64,000 nucleotides of DNA from Citrus sinensis (taxonomy: Eukaryota > Streptophyta > Magnoliopsida > Sapindales > Rutaceae), in contig NC_068558.1 of NCBI RefSeq assembly GCF_022201045.2, forward strand, positions 51,501,501 to 51,565,500, in the 5' to 3' direction. Below, piece by piece: positions 20,890-33,084 of the stretch; position 1 is the stretch's first letter, and each line of letters opens with the position of its first letter. The translations under genes were made by a program, and so were the position numbers. Under the pieces are notes generated by a model that worked only from the letters and a program-made list of their open reading frames with translations, was not told the origin of the DNA and made no database searches.

Positions 20890-22218
20890 CTACAGAGTCT
20901 GTATTCCCAAACTGGGGCTTTCGTCGTTTCCAGAAGCTGATTCTGATGGAGCAGATTCCTTATTCTCACCGGGATTCATCTCTTGAACTGGTGGAGGATT
21001 AACAATGGTCATTGCTGTAGAAGCATTCTCCGATAGATGGTTCTTCATCTCCCTGTGCTCTTGACACAGAGCACACCAGTGCAAGCAACAATGCACCAGG
21101 CATGGATCACATGGTGCGTTCTGCGAAGAAGTAACACAGTAGTGAGTCAGCAAACAACAGAGAAGACATGGATATATAGATGAGGCAAATAAAGGTAAAT
21201 TTTGATTTACTCCCCCCACCTAGAGCGACAATCTTCAATTTACCAGTACAAAGACATAAAGTACAATACTGAATTTCACAGCAGAAAAACGTAGCTATTT
21301 TCAAATAATGCACCGACTCCAGTTTCTATATGAAATTATTCTTATTTAATGATTGAACCCGAAGTATCAGCGAACATGAAAAATAAAAAAGCACCTTGAG
21401 ATGGTACTTTTTCTGTAATGATTGCCGTAACAGGCCGGTGTAGATGCCACACATCCACCAAGCAAAGAACAGGCCCTCGCATATGAGAAATGAAGTCTTG
21501 GGATCAATTCCATGGAACAGCACAGTGGCTGCTGCAAGTGCCAATCCACCTTCAATACACATGCCATGACAAACACACGCATTGGCCCAAGGGATATCGT
21601 CTCTCAGTGTCTCAACATTACGGCCAAACAACACGCATGGGCACAAGAATCCTGTCGCACCTGCAACAGTTATATTCAACATGTACAATCAATAGTCAAC
21701 TGCCATGTCCACCTACATCATCCTAACTACGAGAAAATATCATCAAAATTAATTGAATATCAGTCACAACAACTGGGCTGGGCGGGGCAAATGAAATGAG
21801 ACTCTTACAACTCTCGAGATCTGAAAAACATCCACAGATTCCAGTAGTCCAATCTTCATCGGATGGAGGCTCGTAGCTTTCCGGTAGCGGTTGCCCACAT
21901 TCGCAGCATCTATGTACAACCAACTGCAAAATCAGCCACAACAATCTAACTTAACACAAATAGGATCTAATTATACAATCTCACATTTAGGAAATAATAC
22001 AGCGAAATTCTTGTATTTACAGAGGACATTTGATAAACCAACATGCAAGAAATCAAAAAGAGAAAAGACAGCGGCCGGCTAGACAATAAAAGAAATAGTG
22101 TATGTACCTGAGGAACTTGAATGGGCTGATTGAGGTCGCCGGGTGTGATATCTTCATCAACGGGCGCTTGATCTCTCGTTAATTTCACGTACCGCGATTG
22201 TTGTCCTCCGTCGGCCAT
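20890..22218 (-). CDS. CNR6: PLAC8 family protein, cell number regulator 6-like, 240 aa
   Basis: Four exons (22218-22108, 21923-21809, 21660-21395, 21120-20890) give 240 residues. The protein carries the cysteine-rich PLAC8 domain: a WTTGICGCFSD start, GFLCPCVLFGRN, a hydrophobic membrane stretch (GLALAAATVLF and the following FFAWWMCGIYTGLL), then CCLHWCALCQEHREM. Family members are small plasma-membrane proteins linked to organ cell number and to divalent metal (cadmium, zinc) transport. An N-terminal CCECGQPLPESYEPP segment and an acidic Ser/Asn-rich tail (residues 200-240) are typical of the CNR6-like subgroup. The leader has a GA microsatellite directly upstream of the ATG. In Arabidopsis the counterpart also sits next to NUP62. 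Specific cargo is not predictable. Confidence 0.9.
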
Positions 22219-22233
22219 CTGATTGTAAAAACC

Positions 22234-22241
<8 letters not shown>

Positions 22242-22270
<29 letters not shown>
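22242..22270. repeat. GA microsatellite in PLAC8 gene leader
   Basis: A (GA)n run of about 14 units starts 24 bases upstream of the PLAC8 ATG. On the transcribed strand it reads as CT repeats, often found in plant core promoters and leaders. Confidence 0.9.
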
Positions 22271-22273
<3 letters not shown>

Positions 22274-23709
22274 ATTTGAGTAGTGAGGGATCAAATGAAA
22301 TGTGTGGGAAAAGAACGCACTAATTCGAATATGAAGAAAATGTCGTAAGAGATTTCACCATTCGCTTCCGTATTTGGAGCAACGGTTACCGCCTTTATTT
22401 ATTTAATTTTTTTCCCCTCTTTTTTAACGCATTATTTCGAGCCCGCTTTGGCGCTTTCAGTCTAATATGGCGCTTCGGAACGAGGGAAGTATTACGTACT
22501 CGTTGCTAATTAAACCATTAATTTCACGCTACGGCGTCGTCAGAGTAGAGGGCATTTGCAGTTATTCTGTGAGGCTTTCTATGCTGGCGTTTTAGGACAC
22601 GTCTTGGATTATTTTTGAAAGGTTGTTTTATTATGATTATTATTATTATTATTACTACTACTACTTTGTACCCATTTAAAACTCTTATGAAACCCGTTAC
22701 TTTTTTATTTACTATTTTAACTTTTATTTGACTCATTTATCTTTTTATTGTCAATTTAATATCGTCAATAAAGAGACGCGTCAATTAGTTGTGAGATTTT
22801 TCAAATCATTAACAACTTTTTTCTGTCAATGGACTGAGTTATTTTAAAGCCTAAAACTAACTAAACTGCATTTGTTTTTTAACGCATCGTAGGTTTCGCT
22901 TTCAGACAAAATTTAATTTCCGATATTCTTTAATTTCTAACATTCTTTGAAATTAATTATCCCCTAAGTTGTTATAAAAGTTAATACAATTTCCTAAATT
23001 TTAATATTTTTATCGGAAAATACTTCTATCTGAATGAACGGATTGTCAAATCGAAGTTGACAAGCTTTATTTATTTATTTATTTATTTATATACCTACTA
23101 TAATATTAATGTAATGTAAGTTTCGTAACATCCATTGTTATTTAAACTAAGAAATTCAACTAAAAAATGAGTAAGATATTTTAAAAGAAGAAAAATGGAG
23201 TTGAAATTAACTTTATGCATTTTGATGTTAAAAACAGTTTACCCACATCCATTACAATGGGTGCTGATCACTTAAGCAAATAGAGAGAAATTGAGACAGA
23301 TTCCTAGATATAGTCCCATTGATATGAAGAGAGTTGAGCAAGAACACGAGGGAATTTAACAATGTTAGTGGTTTGCCAAGAAGATAGGTGCAAGGTCAAA
23401 TTTGGAATAAAATGATTAATTATTTTGTGAAAAATAAACTTATTTTAACAAACAAGGTATTTTCAGAGAAAAAGCTCAGACACACACACACACACACACA
23501 CATCGAAATGGTAAAATGACGCTCATAAAATTATAATATTTATATCTCAAAGGCGTGTTGCCATACAATAATATGATTGGCCAAAGGAGAAGTGAAATAA
23601 ATAAATAAAAGTAGCGGTTTTTATCTCCATCTCTTATCTCTCTATGCTGAACTGGAAGTGGAGAGAACCAGGCCAGTATCGGATTGAAATTTGAAAGAAA
23701 ACATCGAGT
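22271..23709. other. Divergent spacer with microsatellites
   Basis: The spacer between the PLAC8 gene and the unrecognised plus-strand gene is AT-rich. It contains ATT/ACT trinucleotides (22628-22665), a (TTTA)n run (23066-23091) and a (CA)n run (23479-23502). No RNA or protein gene is evident. Confidence 0.5.
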
Positions 23710-24868
23710 ATGGGAGGAGGGACCATGCACATAGATTTTCCTATGACTCAGTTCTGTACTTCCTCGTCAAAACTACCATCTCCATCTTCTTCTTCTTCTT
23801 CTAATCTCAACTTCCCGGTTTCAGCCAATAATAACAGTGCTCTCAGACAGACTTGTACCTCTTGTTCTTGCTCCTGCCACAGTGATCCTCGTCAAAAACT
23901 GGAGTCTGTAGATAGAAGCGAAGAGAAAAGAGCAAGTGGGCTGTCAGATAACACTGTTTTTGGGCCTGTTCCATCAAATATTGAAGTTGAAAATGCGGTA
24001 GCTGCTCTTCAGAGGTGACTAGCTACATTTTATGTTTTGGCTTTGATACAATTGCGTGATTCTAATGAAATTGCCATTGGAACCAGTTTTATGGATCGGA
24101 TTTCTTCATTCGGCACGGAGCTGAAATGGCTTTTGGGGAGGTGTGATCCAGCAATATCTTTATCTCAAGGTCAAGGATATGGACGAGGAGTTTATGATGC
24201 TTTCCGTATGCTACAGTCAGACCCATCTGTTAAGGTGTCTGTTTCCTTTACATATTTTGCATTATCTAAAGACCTTGATGACTCAAATATAATTTATCGG
24301 CCCGATTTTATCTTACTTATACAAGACTCGTTATCATTTTTTTTAAAACAAATTGATTTAGCTTTTTCTTTTTAGATTTATAGCTCTCGTTTTTCTCATG
24401 TGACTTTGAGCATTTAGAGGTTGGTGGTTTCACTATCATCTGATAGAGCTGTTTGGGAGGCTGTTATTAACAATGAGTTGGTTCGGAAGCTGAGAGAGTC
24501 ACTATATGCAGGTCTGCTCAGAATGAATTGTTATGGCTGAATGCAAACATATTTGCTTGCTCTCAAATTTATCCGAGTAATTTCATATTGGTCTCCGTGC
24601 AGCTGACAACGCACTTAAGCATAACTCCGATGAAGAACCAAATATGGCAGCGGATATTTTGAAGTGGATCTTAGACACCACAAAAGCAAAAGTTACAGAA
24701 CTTATCGAGAAATTCCAAGCGCTTATGGATCAGATTTTCAAACCTTTTGATAGCGATCAAAATCCCACAGAAGAAACCAGAGGCGATTTGGAAGACAAGG
24801 TTAGGTCATCCTTTCTTCTCTCCATTGTGATCCTTGTGATCGTGGTTGTGGCTCGGGCTCATAGCTGA
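23710..24868 (+). CDS. Unrecognised plant protein with C-terminal membrane anchor, 270 aa
   Basis: Four exons (23710-24014, 24087-24234, 24418-24511, 24603-24868) join in phase to 270 residues. I do not recognise the family. The N-terminus is Ser-rich and has a dense cysteine cluster (TCTSCSCSCHS, about residues 48-58). The middle is a helical region with LKWLLGRCDP and a VYDAFRMLQSDP motif, then a segment predicted to be amphipathic (ILKWILDTTKAKVTELIEKF). The protein ends with about 15 hydrophobic residues (FLLSIVILVIVVVA) followed by RAHS, the layout of a tail-anchored membrane protein. Intron 1 is only 72 bases and its acceptor was chosen because it keeps the frame. The gene is expressed away from the PLAC8 gene and converges on NUP62. 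Confidence 0.7.
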
Positions 24869-25541
24869 TCGTTAATTATTAGAGAGTAGAGAGAGAGAGA
24901 CTCTTATAATTTACTGTGACTTTATGTTTGTTTACCCGTTAGCTTTCATGCTCAATCGAACAGTATATACTATAACAGCAATGCCGAGTTCAACTTTGTG
25001 ATTTTTCAATCTTCATACCCATACTGCTGGGTACTTACCAATTCAACCCCTCATCATATACTTTCGATGGCAGTGATCCTGAAAATGTAGCAGCCAGACA
25101 GCATAAACTCTTGTTGAAACCAAGCATCTAGAAATGAGTTAGAAAACTTGAGAGGACGCTAATACCAGACATCAGGCTGGAGAATAGAACAGGATTACAA
25201 CCGGTCAGCCAACCACAATTCAATTTGCCAAGGTTCCAAACAACTAAACATCTACAGCTTGCTGAATATCATGATCACCAGATAAAAAATTTCAATGCTA
25301 AAGATCCAAAAAGGAAAAGAAAGAGTTCAGATAAAGAGTATATGTAAAGTTGAGAGAAAAATCCACAAGTGCCACAGAAGCAAATGTATTTCCAACAGAC
25401 ATGCCCGTGAAACTGAACTTGCCCCCCATGTTTACTTTACTGTATAAGGTCTTTTCTTCCCCCCACCCCATTCTCAGGGCCCAACCAAAAAAAAAAAAAA
25501 ACACACACACACTTTTAGAAACTGACTTGATAATCCAGGGA
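24869..25541. other. Tail-to-tail spacer before NUP62
   Basis: These are converging 3' flanks. A poly-A/CA run lies at 25487-25511. Nothing else is recognised. Confidence 0.5.
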
Positions 25542-28500
25542 TCAAGACATCCAAAATTTTGGGCCCATCAATACACGATCTGCAGCAGAACCTTGGGTAG
25601 CAAGCTTTTGGATACGAGATGAGAACTCTTCTGCCTGATAAGATGTCAGGGGATTAGTGCTCTTGCAATCAACAAGTGAATTATTAACCTAAAGCTGATG
25701 AAAAGACATGATGAACACAAACCTTGTCATCAATCCACATTAAGGAACTGAGCTGATTGTTTAAGATTTGGACAACCACATCTAACGGAGTCATCCCATC
25801 AAATGCATCAAATCCTCCTCCCTAAAATAATCAAAGGTATCATAAATTGATAATTGTTAAATGAGCTTAATAAAAAGACTAAAATCATTGAATGTTGGAC
25901 CATTACCTGGCTGGCATTTAATGTCTGGATAATTGATTTAATCTGCTCAGTCATATGCTCCATTTCCCGCTCTACAAATTCAGCCTGCTCATACCTGTAA
26001 CAAGAACCAAAAAGAATGTCTCAAACTCTGGTGAGGGCAGGACCTGAATCACGCAATTTCCTTAAGGAAAACAGGTTCTGCAAACACATACCCACAATCC
26101 TAAATTAAGAATTGTGTAAAAGGTTAAACAGAGTCTAGACCAAAAAATAAATGTGCTATCATTGGATATCATCCATAAAATTTTTGTGTTGGTAAACAAT
26201 AATACTAATTCAGTTAGTTCTTTAACTACAGGTAGTGGACCAGACTACCAGCATTTCCCCAAGTTCAAAGAGCTCATTGCTGGCTCTAAAATTGATGTAA
26301 TGGACAAAAGCCAGAAGATTATGGACAACCAAAGTAAAATGACTAAGATAACCTAAGTCGGATAAAGAAGAAAATGGCCAAAGAAACAAGCCCTCACATT
26401 GCATCTCTCGTTGATGCAGCCTCATCGTCAAGAAGCAATCCACGCTCATCCTTGTAGATACGCTCTGCTTCTTCTTCCATACTTTGTAAAGCCTTATCAA
26501 CCTGACAATATTTGCAAAGGAGAAAGAACCATAATTATTCACAAATCATGACACAAAATTTAAATTATTGATCACTCATTCACATTTACAAAAGTTCACA
26601 AAGAAGCAAAGATCAAGATTGTTCACTCATTGCGCTGGACCTCATTGTGAGAATGGGGGTTTATGTAAAATAATTCTTGTATCAAAGAGCTTTATATACA
26701 ACACCCAGACAGACAGCCCTAATAGAAAATACCTCTTGTTGATGAGTCTCAATCAATTCCAGCTGTCGTTCCAAGTTAGATTGGGTTTCAACCACTTTTG
26801 CCACTTCAATCTGCTTTTAATTTGTACATTAGGTCAAACAAACAGAACATAATGATCATAATTTTATGACTTCAGATAAGCAGAAAACGGTTAATTAAAG
26901 CCTTTTACTAACAGTGGATTTAAGAGATAGTTTGTAAGCAAATAGATTCTTTGACATCGATTCAACTAAGAGGGTAATATAGAATCATAATACTGTTTTT
27001 TTCTCTTTCTGGTATATACAATCACAATACTCTTTTTTTCTTTCTGGTATATGCAGTCATAATACTTAATAGACCATACATCACCTCAAGTCTAAGAAGA
27101 ACATCGCGATTTTGCAAGATCCTCTTGTCCCACTCAGCCATGGCAGTAGCCTGCTTTCGAAACTTCCCAGTGCGCTCTTGTAGTTCAGAATTCCACTCCT
27201 TAATGATCTTCAAACAATATAAAATTTTACATTATAAAATATCCAGAATGCTGAAAATATAAATAAGCCCACATACTCTATTTCCTACCACAAAAACAAA
27301 ATAGAAATAAGACCCCTAACAAGTTCAAGAAAAAATGAGCCGAAAGAAAGACTCTCTCTCTCATTCTCTCTTTAGCTAGATATCAGAGATGGACATAAAA
27401 TTGAGGGGCAGTCCCCAGCTTCTATTTCATTATATATATGTAAGTACCTCCTCAACAGTCCTCCCTGTGATCTCAGATGGTAATTTTGGTGTGGTAGTTA
27501 CTGCAGTACTAACACTTGAACTTGTCCTACAGGAAAAGAAGATGATAAGATAAACAGAAAACCAATAATGCAACATTGAGGCACAAACCTCATACATGCA
27601 TTATTATGTGATTCTAATGGTAAACGAAATCTAGAGATTGGAGAAAACAGTCTGTTATATAACACCAGTGCTTTTAAGAGAGTCGACTCTGAATGCATGC
27701 AGAAAGAGCGATGTTTAAAGTGATCCTTCTAATAGTGATTGAGATTTACTTTTATCTAATAGTGGGAGGCAGATTCAAAAGCAGGAAAATTAAAAAATAA
27801 CACTAGATCCAAGAGGCAGTATGTAGACAGACCCACTACTGGAAGCTACAACAAGAGATGAAGATGTCTGAGGAGCAGGAGTACTGCCACTGGCAGTTGT
27901 TGCTGCCATAGAAGCTGAAGTAGGTACACCTGCATGACAAATTTGCATGAGAACTCAGGTCATGAACAACTGCCAATAGAGTACACAGCAGAAACACAGA
28001 AAGAGGGTACTCCACACATATGTCTTGTTGCGACAATTAATTCTTCAATAATGTCCATTAAAGCAGTGCTGCCATCATTTTTGTTTACCAAGTGAAAACC
28101 CTGATTTCAGATCAGGATTTTGTTTTCTTTTTTTCATTGTGGACGTTACAGGATAACAAATTAACATTCAATTATGCAGCTTCATTCATAATACGGTATT
28201 GCAGACAAGCATATAGTTCAAAGAAACAGTTAATTTATCCCTAGACAAGCACCTCAGAAACATCTATTAACCATTCTCCATAACTACAATAAAAAATAAT
28301 TGGAAACAATAAACAACAAAAGGTAATAAATAAAAAACAAACATACCAAAAGCAGTTGCAGTGGCTGTTGATTGTGGTTGTGATGAAGATGCGGGCGCAA
28401 TTGGTTTACTAGCCAATGAGAAACCAGTAAAAGAACTAGTAGTCCCAGAAGAAGTAGCTGTGCTGGCTGTGCCAAAACCAGTAAAAGAACTAGTAGTGGA

Positions 28501-29694
28501 AGCAGCTGAGCTAGCAGGTGCTGAGGTTAAAGCTGTAGTTATTGCAGCTGAAGAAGAACTCACACTGAAACTAGGCAATGCTACGGTTGAAGCTGCAGGA
28601 GCAGTTGTTGTACTAGCAGCCGGAGCGGAAGCACTAGTGGTTGTGACAGTAGAAAACAATGGAGCTGTAGACATACCAAATGATAATGAGGTTGGCTTTG
28701 TGGCTGTTGAGGTAGTAGCATTGTTGAAACTAAATGAAAGACTAGAAGAGCTAGCGCTAGATGAGGATGTTAGCGATGGAATTGTAGTGGATGCAGTTGT
28801 AGATGTTAAACTTTGAGTTGCTTTTGGAAATGAAAATCCAGTAGATACTGAGAAAGGTGAAGCTGAGCTTGAGCTTGAAGATGAGCTCAAGCTAGAAAAT
28901 GAAGGACCACTGGATGCAGAGCCAAATAAACTAGAAGAGCCAGTTGCAGCACCAAATAGGCCCGGCGCAGAACTTGCTGTGGATGAAGCTGAACCAATCA
29001 GGGACAGTGTCGTAGTTGCTGCGGATGAGGCCGGTCCAAACGGGGATGGTGTCGTACTCACGGCAGATGCGGGTGCTCCAAACACGTTTGATGTTGTACT
29101 CGCCGCCAATGAGGGTGCTCCAAACAAGGGAGATGCTGTACTCGCTGCGGATGAAGCCGTTCCAAAAGAAGGCGAAGCTGCACTGGATGCGGTAAACGAT
29201 GCCCCAAACTGTGACGTAGTGGTACTCGACGCAGAATTAGCAGCGGATGAAGCTACTGAAAACGGAGATGGAGTAGTAGTAATTGTGTTGGCGGATAAAT
29301 TTGCGCCAAACGGCGAAGGACTCGCACCGGATTTGGAATTGCCGGTGGATGAAGCTGCTCCAAAGGCGGATGAAGCTGACCCAAACAGGGATGGAGAACT
29401 GCTCGGAACAGTGGTGGACGAAAATGAACCAAATCCAAAGCCGGGAGGAGCGGCAGCAGGGGCGGAGCTAGGGTTTGCGGTGGATGCGAAGGGAGACGAG
29501 GAAGAAGAAAAAGAAGAGGTATTGAAAGAGAATGAGGTAGGGGAAGGGGAGGAGGTAGTGGTGGAAGAGGCAGAGGTAGGGTTTGCGAAAGCGAGAGGGG
29601 AGGATCCGAATGAGAATCCCGTGGACGAAGCGGAGGATCCGAATGGGAACTGTGATGGCGTGGAGGATTGAGAAGAAAACGAGGAACCTGACAT
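25542..29694 (-). CDS. NUP62: Nuclear pore protein NUP62 (Nsp1 family), 702 aa
   Basis: Nine exons (29694-28347, 27929-27833, 27526-27448, 27207-27085, 26810-26733, 26501-26398, 25994-25907, 25821-25723, 25634-25542) give 702 residues. NUP62 is a central-channel nucleoporin that forms the permeability barrier with NUP54 and NUP58. The first exon (residues 1-450) is a low-complexity Ser/Ala/Thr-rich domain full of FG motifs, including FGSS, FGA and FGTA repeats. Residues about 505-700 form the Nsp1-like coiled-coil domain, with the family signature IIKEWNSELQERTGKF, the AEWDKRIL segment and an LNNQLSSLMWIDDKAEEF region. The ATG at 29694 begins MSGSSFSSQ. Because of the biased composition, the opposite strand of exon 1 also stays open for 230 codons, which I treat as a shadow. 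Arabidopsis NUP62 (EMB2766) has the same two-part layout. Confidence 0.95.
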
Positions 29695-30116
29695 TGCGGT
29701 TTGTGAGATTCTGTTACCTTCACCTTCCCTCTTCTCGCTCTCACTGGCTCTGTTCTAAGACGACGGCGTTGCGTTGGGGTTTTGAATTCGAGGGTTTTGG
29801 CGGTGGACCGGAACCACCTGTGGGAATTGGAATTCAGTCGGTTTACTTCGGTATTGGCTTTGTGTCCGTTGGTGGTGGATCCATTATAAATGAAACATCA
29901 AAAATCACTAAGCCCAGAAATTGGACAACTAAGCCCAAACATTGTCGGGGTTATTAATAACAGGCGAGTTAGCCAGCTATTTTTTTTCCAAAAATAAATA
30001 AAATAAGACCGCAAACTGCAAAGAGTACAATGAAATCAGGTATATCTACAATTTAGAACCAGTAAACAAAGGGCTTTAAAATGAAATTAGAAACAGATTA
30101 TAAGTTGATTTGGTAC
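29695..30116. other. NUP62 promoter region
   Basis: The upstream region of NUP62, moderately GC-rich near the start and AT-rich beyond 29940. The last CCD7 coding exon expected downstream of the relic is not visible here. Confidence 0.5.
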
Positions 30117-31394
30117 CTCAGTCACTACAAGGTAACCATCCATCATCTTCTTCAACTCCTTTCGGACCGAGCAAACTTAGGTTCACCTATAAATATCTTC
30201 TTGGGAGTCAAAAGTACTAACAGACTTTATTAAAACATTTAATTTCACTATCGTATCAAATGGGAAATATGGACCCTGAAGACGTCAATGCTTAAATGCA
30301 CATATTTTTGTTGCCAGAGTACGTTGGGTTGATGATGATCGAAATATCTGAAGGACTCTTCCGTTGATTCAAAGGCTCTACAAAATAGTCTTGGCAGTTC
30401 CCATTAGCATCAAAGTTGATTGAAACCTGCATTTGTCACAAGAAAATGTTGACAACTACTTAACGCAATTGCAATTAATTTAGTGGAGTTAAAAAGTGCC
30501 TGAACAGGATGAGGATGGGGGCAACAACTGATCATTTTCTTTCACATTCATGCTTGAAGGGCCTACTCTCCCACTTGCCAATTGCATCCTGTATCCAAAT
30601 TAAGCCGGAGTTTTGGAAGAGTTTTGTTACCGAGATATTGACATGCTTTTTAAAGCTCACTTACATTTGAGTCTTGACAATACCGAATGGGTTTTGAAAA
30701 TTGAACCATTGGTAAGAACAAGATTATGGTCATTCAATAGCCATATTTGTGAAGGAGCTTCACGGGCACTCTCCAATCTTGAGTTTCAATAGATTGATGG
30801 TGCATTTACAAATTAAGAACGAGAATAAAAAAACAAGAATCAGAATAAGTTGTTTAAATTAGTTGTATAAATCATAATAGAAATAGATTGTATTGTTATT
30901 AATGTGTTTACTTATCTTAAAATCCGAATTGATTGTTATAAATTATTAAAATGTTCTTTTAGTTGATTGTTTTCTTTTAATAATAATAATAGACATATTT
31001 ACAAATATTACAAAATTTCTTAATGCTTTTATAAACTTTGTAGCGACTAAAATGTAAAAGTGAAGGAACTTGACACAAGCAGCACAGCAGCACACTGCTT
31101 TGAAAAAAGCGGCCAACTGCTTATATTATGTTTTGAACTAATATTAAGCTGATAAATTAAAAGAAAAATCAAACATAAAATACATATATAAATTTTAAAT
31201 GATTTCAAGTAAAACATAATAAGTTTCGACAACACGTAATACAAAGTTACAAACATAAAATTAAAATCTCTCCATATCACTTATAGAATTTCAAGCATCA
31301 CTAGTTGAATAAGTAGTTTACTACATATATAAGTTCAAAATCCCAATAAAGCGGCATAGTAGAAAGTTTTAACGTCATAACTTATAACAGACTA

Positions 31395-31446
31395 CATTCG
31401 ACAATGAAGCATTTGAATGACATTCGACGATGGAGCATTTAAATGA
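31395..31446. repeat. 26-base tandem duplication
   Basis: Two adjacent 26-base units starting CATTCGAC (31395-31420 and 31421-31446) differ at three positions. They sit at the edge of the SANT-like relic. Confidence 0.85.
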
Positions 31447-31450
31447 CATG

Positions 31451-31774
31451 TCATTTCTTAAGGTAATCAGGTATGATAAAGAACATATGCAACAAATTAT
31501 ATTTGGTGGCTAACATATCAGTTGCCTCATATACTTGATCCTCGCCTAAGCCTTCGATTTTCATCAGTTCTTCGTATAACTTACCTTATGAATCAGCCAT
31601 ATCCTTATCAGCATCAGAAAATACATTAATCAAATTATTTAGGAAAGGTGGTAACACATATATAGCAACACACACAACCATAATCATTTGTAACATCGTC
31701 ACCAAACTTTGTATAATTATCATGACTCTCTTATTTCTTGTTAACAAATGAGTCATCTTGTATCTCAACATCAC
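31451..31774 (-). pseudogene. Relic of a Myb/SANT-like transposon-associated protein
   Basis: After an in-frame TAA at about 31588, the minus strand continues in frame as KLYEELMKIEGLGEDQVYEA, followed by TDMLATKYNLLHMFFIIPD and a stop at 31451. This matches the C-terminal helical part of plant Myb/SANT-like proteins that accompany PIF/Harbinger-type elements (pattern LMKIEGL..D..Y.A.D.L). The upstream 62 codons are too decayed to identify. It lies inside the CCD7 relic, so it likely arrived by insertion. Confidence 0.45.
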
Positions 31775-32330
31775 AAATTAAGCCAATCAATATTAATCAA
31801 ATTTTAGAATTGTAACCAAATTAACTAATGCAAATAAAAACAATCCAATGAATTAACTAAATAAAGATCATTTAACATATTATTTAATTCTTATTTATTT
31901 TAATATTTTGGTCCTTAACTTTTATAAATAGTTGATGCTTAATTAAACATATCACCCAATAGCAAATAGAATCATGTTAATAATGACATGCTTAATTCCA
32001 GAAATCAAGTTTGCGGAATGTGAAATCATAAATCTTCACAATTATTATTAAACAACAAATAAGCAAAAAATGAAGATTATTCAACAACTCATTTTGAAAC
32101 TCATATTATAATTATACAATATAATGTAAACATATACAAATAAATAAATAGGTGTTTTCATTTTTTTTCATGCGGATACATTTTAAAATCATGAGATTTA
32201 AAATAATTAGTTTTTACTTATCTTAGACCCCACAATTTTATAATTTATTAAACAAACTAATTCTTTTAAACTGCACGGTTTAAAAGTGTATTCGCATTTA
32301 AGAAAACACATACATTCGCGCCTTATATAT

Positions 32331-32351
32331 ACATATATATATATATATATA
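32331..32351. repeat. TA microsatellite
   Basis: An alternating TA run at the truncated edge of the CCD7 relic's first exon segment. Confidence 0.8.
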
Positions 32352-32941
32352 TCAAATTAAAAAAATTGAATAAGAATAATAATATAACTACTTAGAATTT
32401 TCTTTTCTTCAAATGTTGGCACCGTCGAGCCATGGTCGAGATCACTGAACAACTGTGGCCCGGATTAATGGTACGTTCCTGATGGAAAGTTCGATGGGAT
32501 TGATCCGTCCACGACGTGTAGATTAGACTAGTTCCAATATGCAGTCATTGAATCATCCATCCGTTGAAGAGCTAGTCGTAAAGTGGTTATTATCAATGGG
32601 ATGTGGAAATCGATGCTGCTCTTGGCGTTTTGGCTGAGTGTTAATGTTGAAAGAAATCTTGTTGCTGTTGGAATGAAGCTATTGCGTAGGATGGCCGTCA
32701 TTTCACACTTGAAATTCAAACCGGCTATTTCCTGATTTTTTCCGTAAACTTCACACAGCGGCAGAAGAAAGATCGAGCGGACAGGTAATCTACTCTATAT
32801 TACAGGAGATCGAGGTATGAATTTTTTTTTTATCTATTTCTTTTAAGGGAGATGAGCTTGTACTTTTTTGCTAAATGATTAGGTAACAGTTCGGATATTG
32901 TAGAATTACAAGTATCAAAGAATTCAGTTGTGACGTGTCAT

Positions 32942-33066
32942 AGAAATATTCTCCACGATTCTGGAATTAGGGTTTCTGTTCATAAATCTAACCACATTTT
33001 ACACCAACAAAGTGAAATGCTATAAAATTTAAAGTCCAATAAATAATTCAAAATAAGTATCATAAA
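32942..33066 (+). repeat. Inverted repeat, left copy
   Basis: This 125-base stretch is the reverse complement of 35195-35319 with one mismatch that I could see. The last 20 or so bases before its end (a TAAAATTTAAAGTCC unit) recur immediately after it, at 33063-33083. Confidence 0.9.
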
Positions 33067-33084
33067 ATTTAAAGTCCAATAAAG

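Larger units (their letters stand above)
30117..32720 (-). pseudogene. CCD7: Relic of carotenoid cleavage dioxygenase 7 (CCD7/MAX3)
   Basis: Scattered pieces on the minus strand read, in order, as a decayed CCD7, the plastid enzyme that cleaves 9-cis-beta-carotene in strigolactone synthesis. Near 32540-32415 is MTAYWN, then LHVVDGSIPSNFPSGTYH, a stop, and LDHGSTV. Near 30780-30720 is DWRVPV, a one-base shift, then EAPSQIWLLN. Near 30560-30500 is SSMNVKENDQLLP. From 30426 an exon with a good acceptor reads VSINFDANGNCQDYF and VEPLNQ with INPTYSG. Near 30193-30117 is FIGEPKFAR, then EEDDG, a two-base shift and YLVVTE before a GT donor. Each piece has a CCD7 counterpart known to me, in the correct order. 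Frameshifts, stops, and a missing middle and C-terminus mean it cannot be functional. Transposon-like sequence lies inside it. Confidence 0.75.

Noticed and set aside
28979..29671. A 230-codon plus-strand open frame, with another of 151 codons at 28361-28816
   Set aside because: Both are antisense to the low-complexity Ser/Ala/Thr-rich FG exon of NUP62; the acidic, repetitive translation is a composition artefact.
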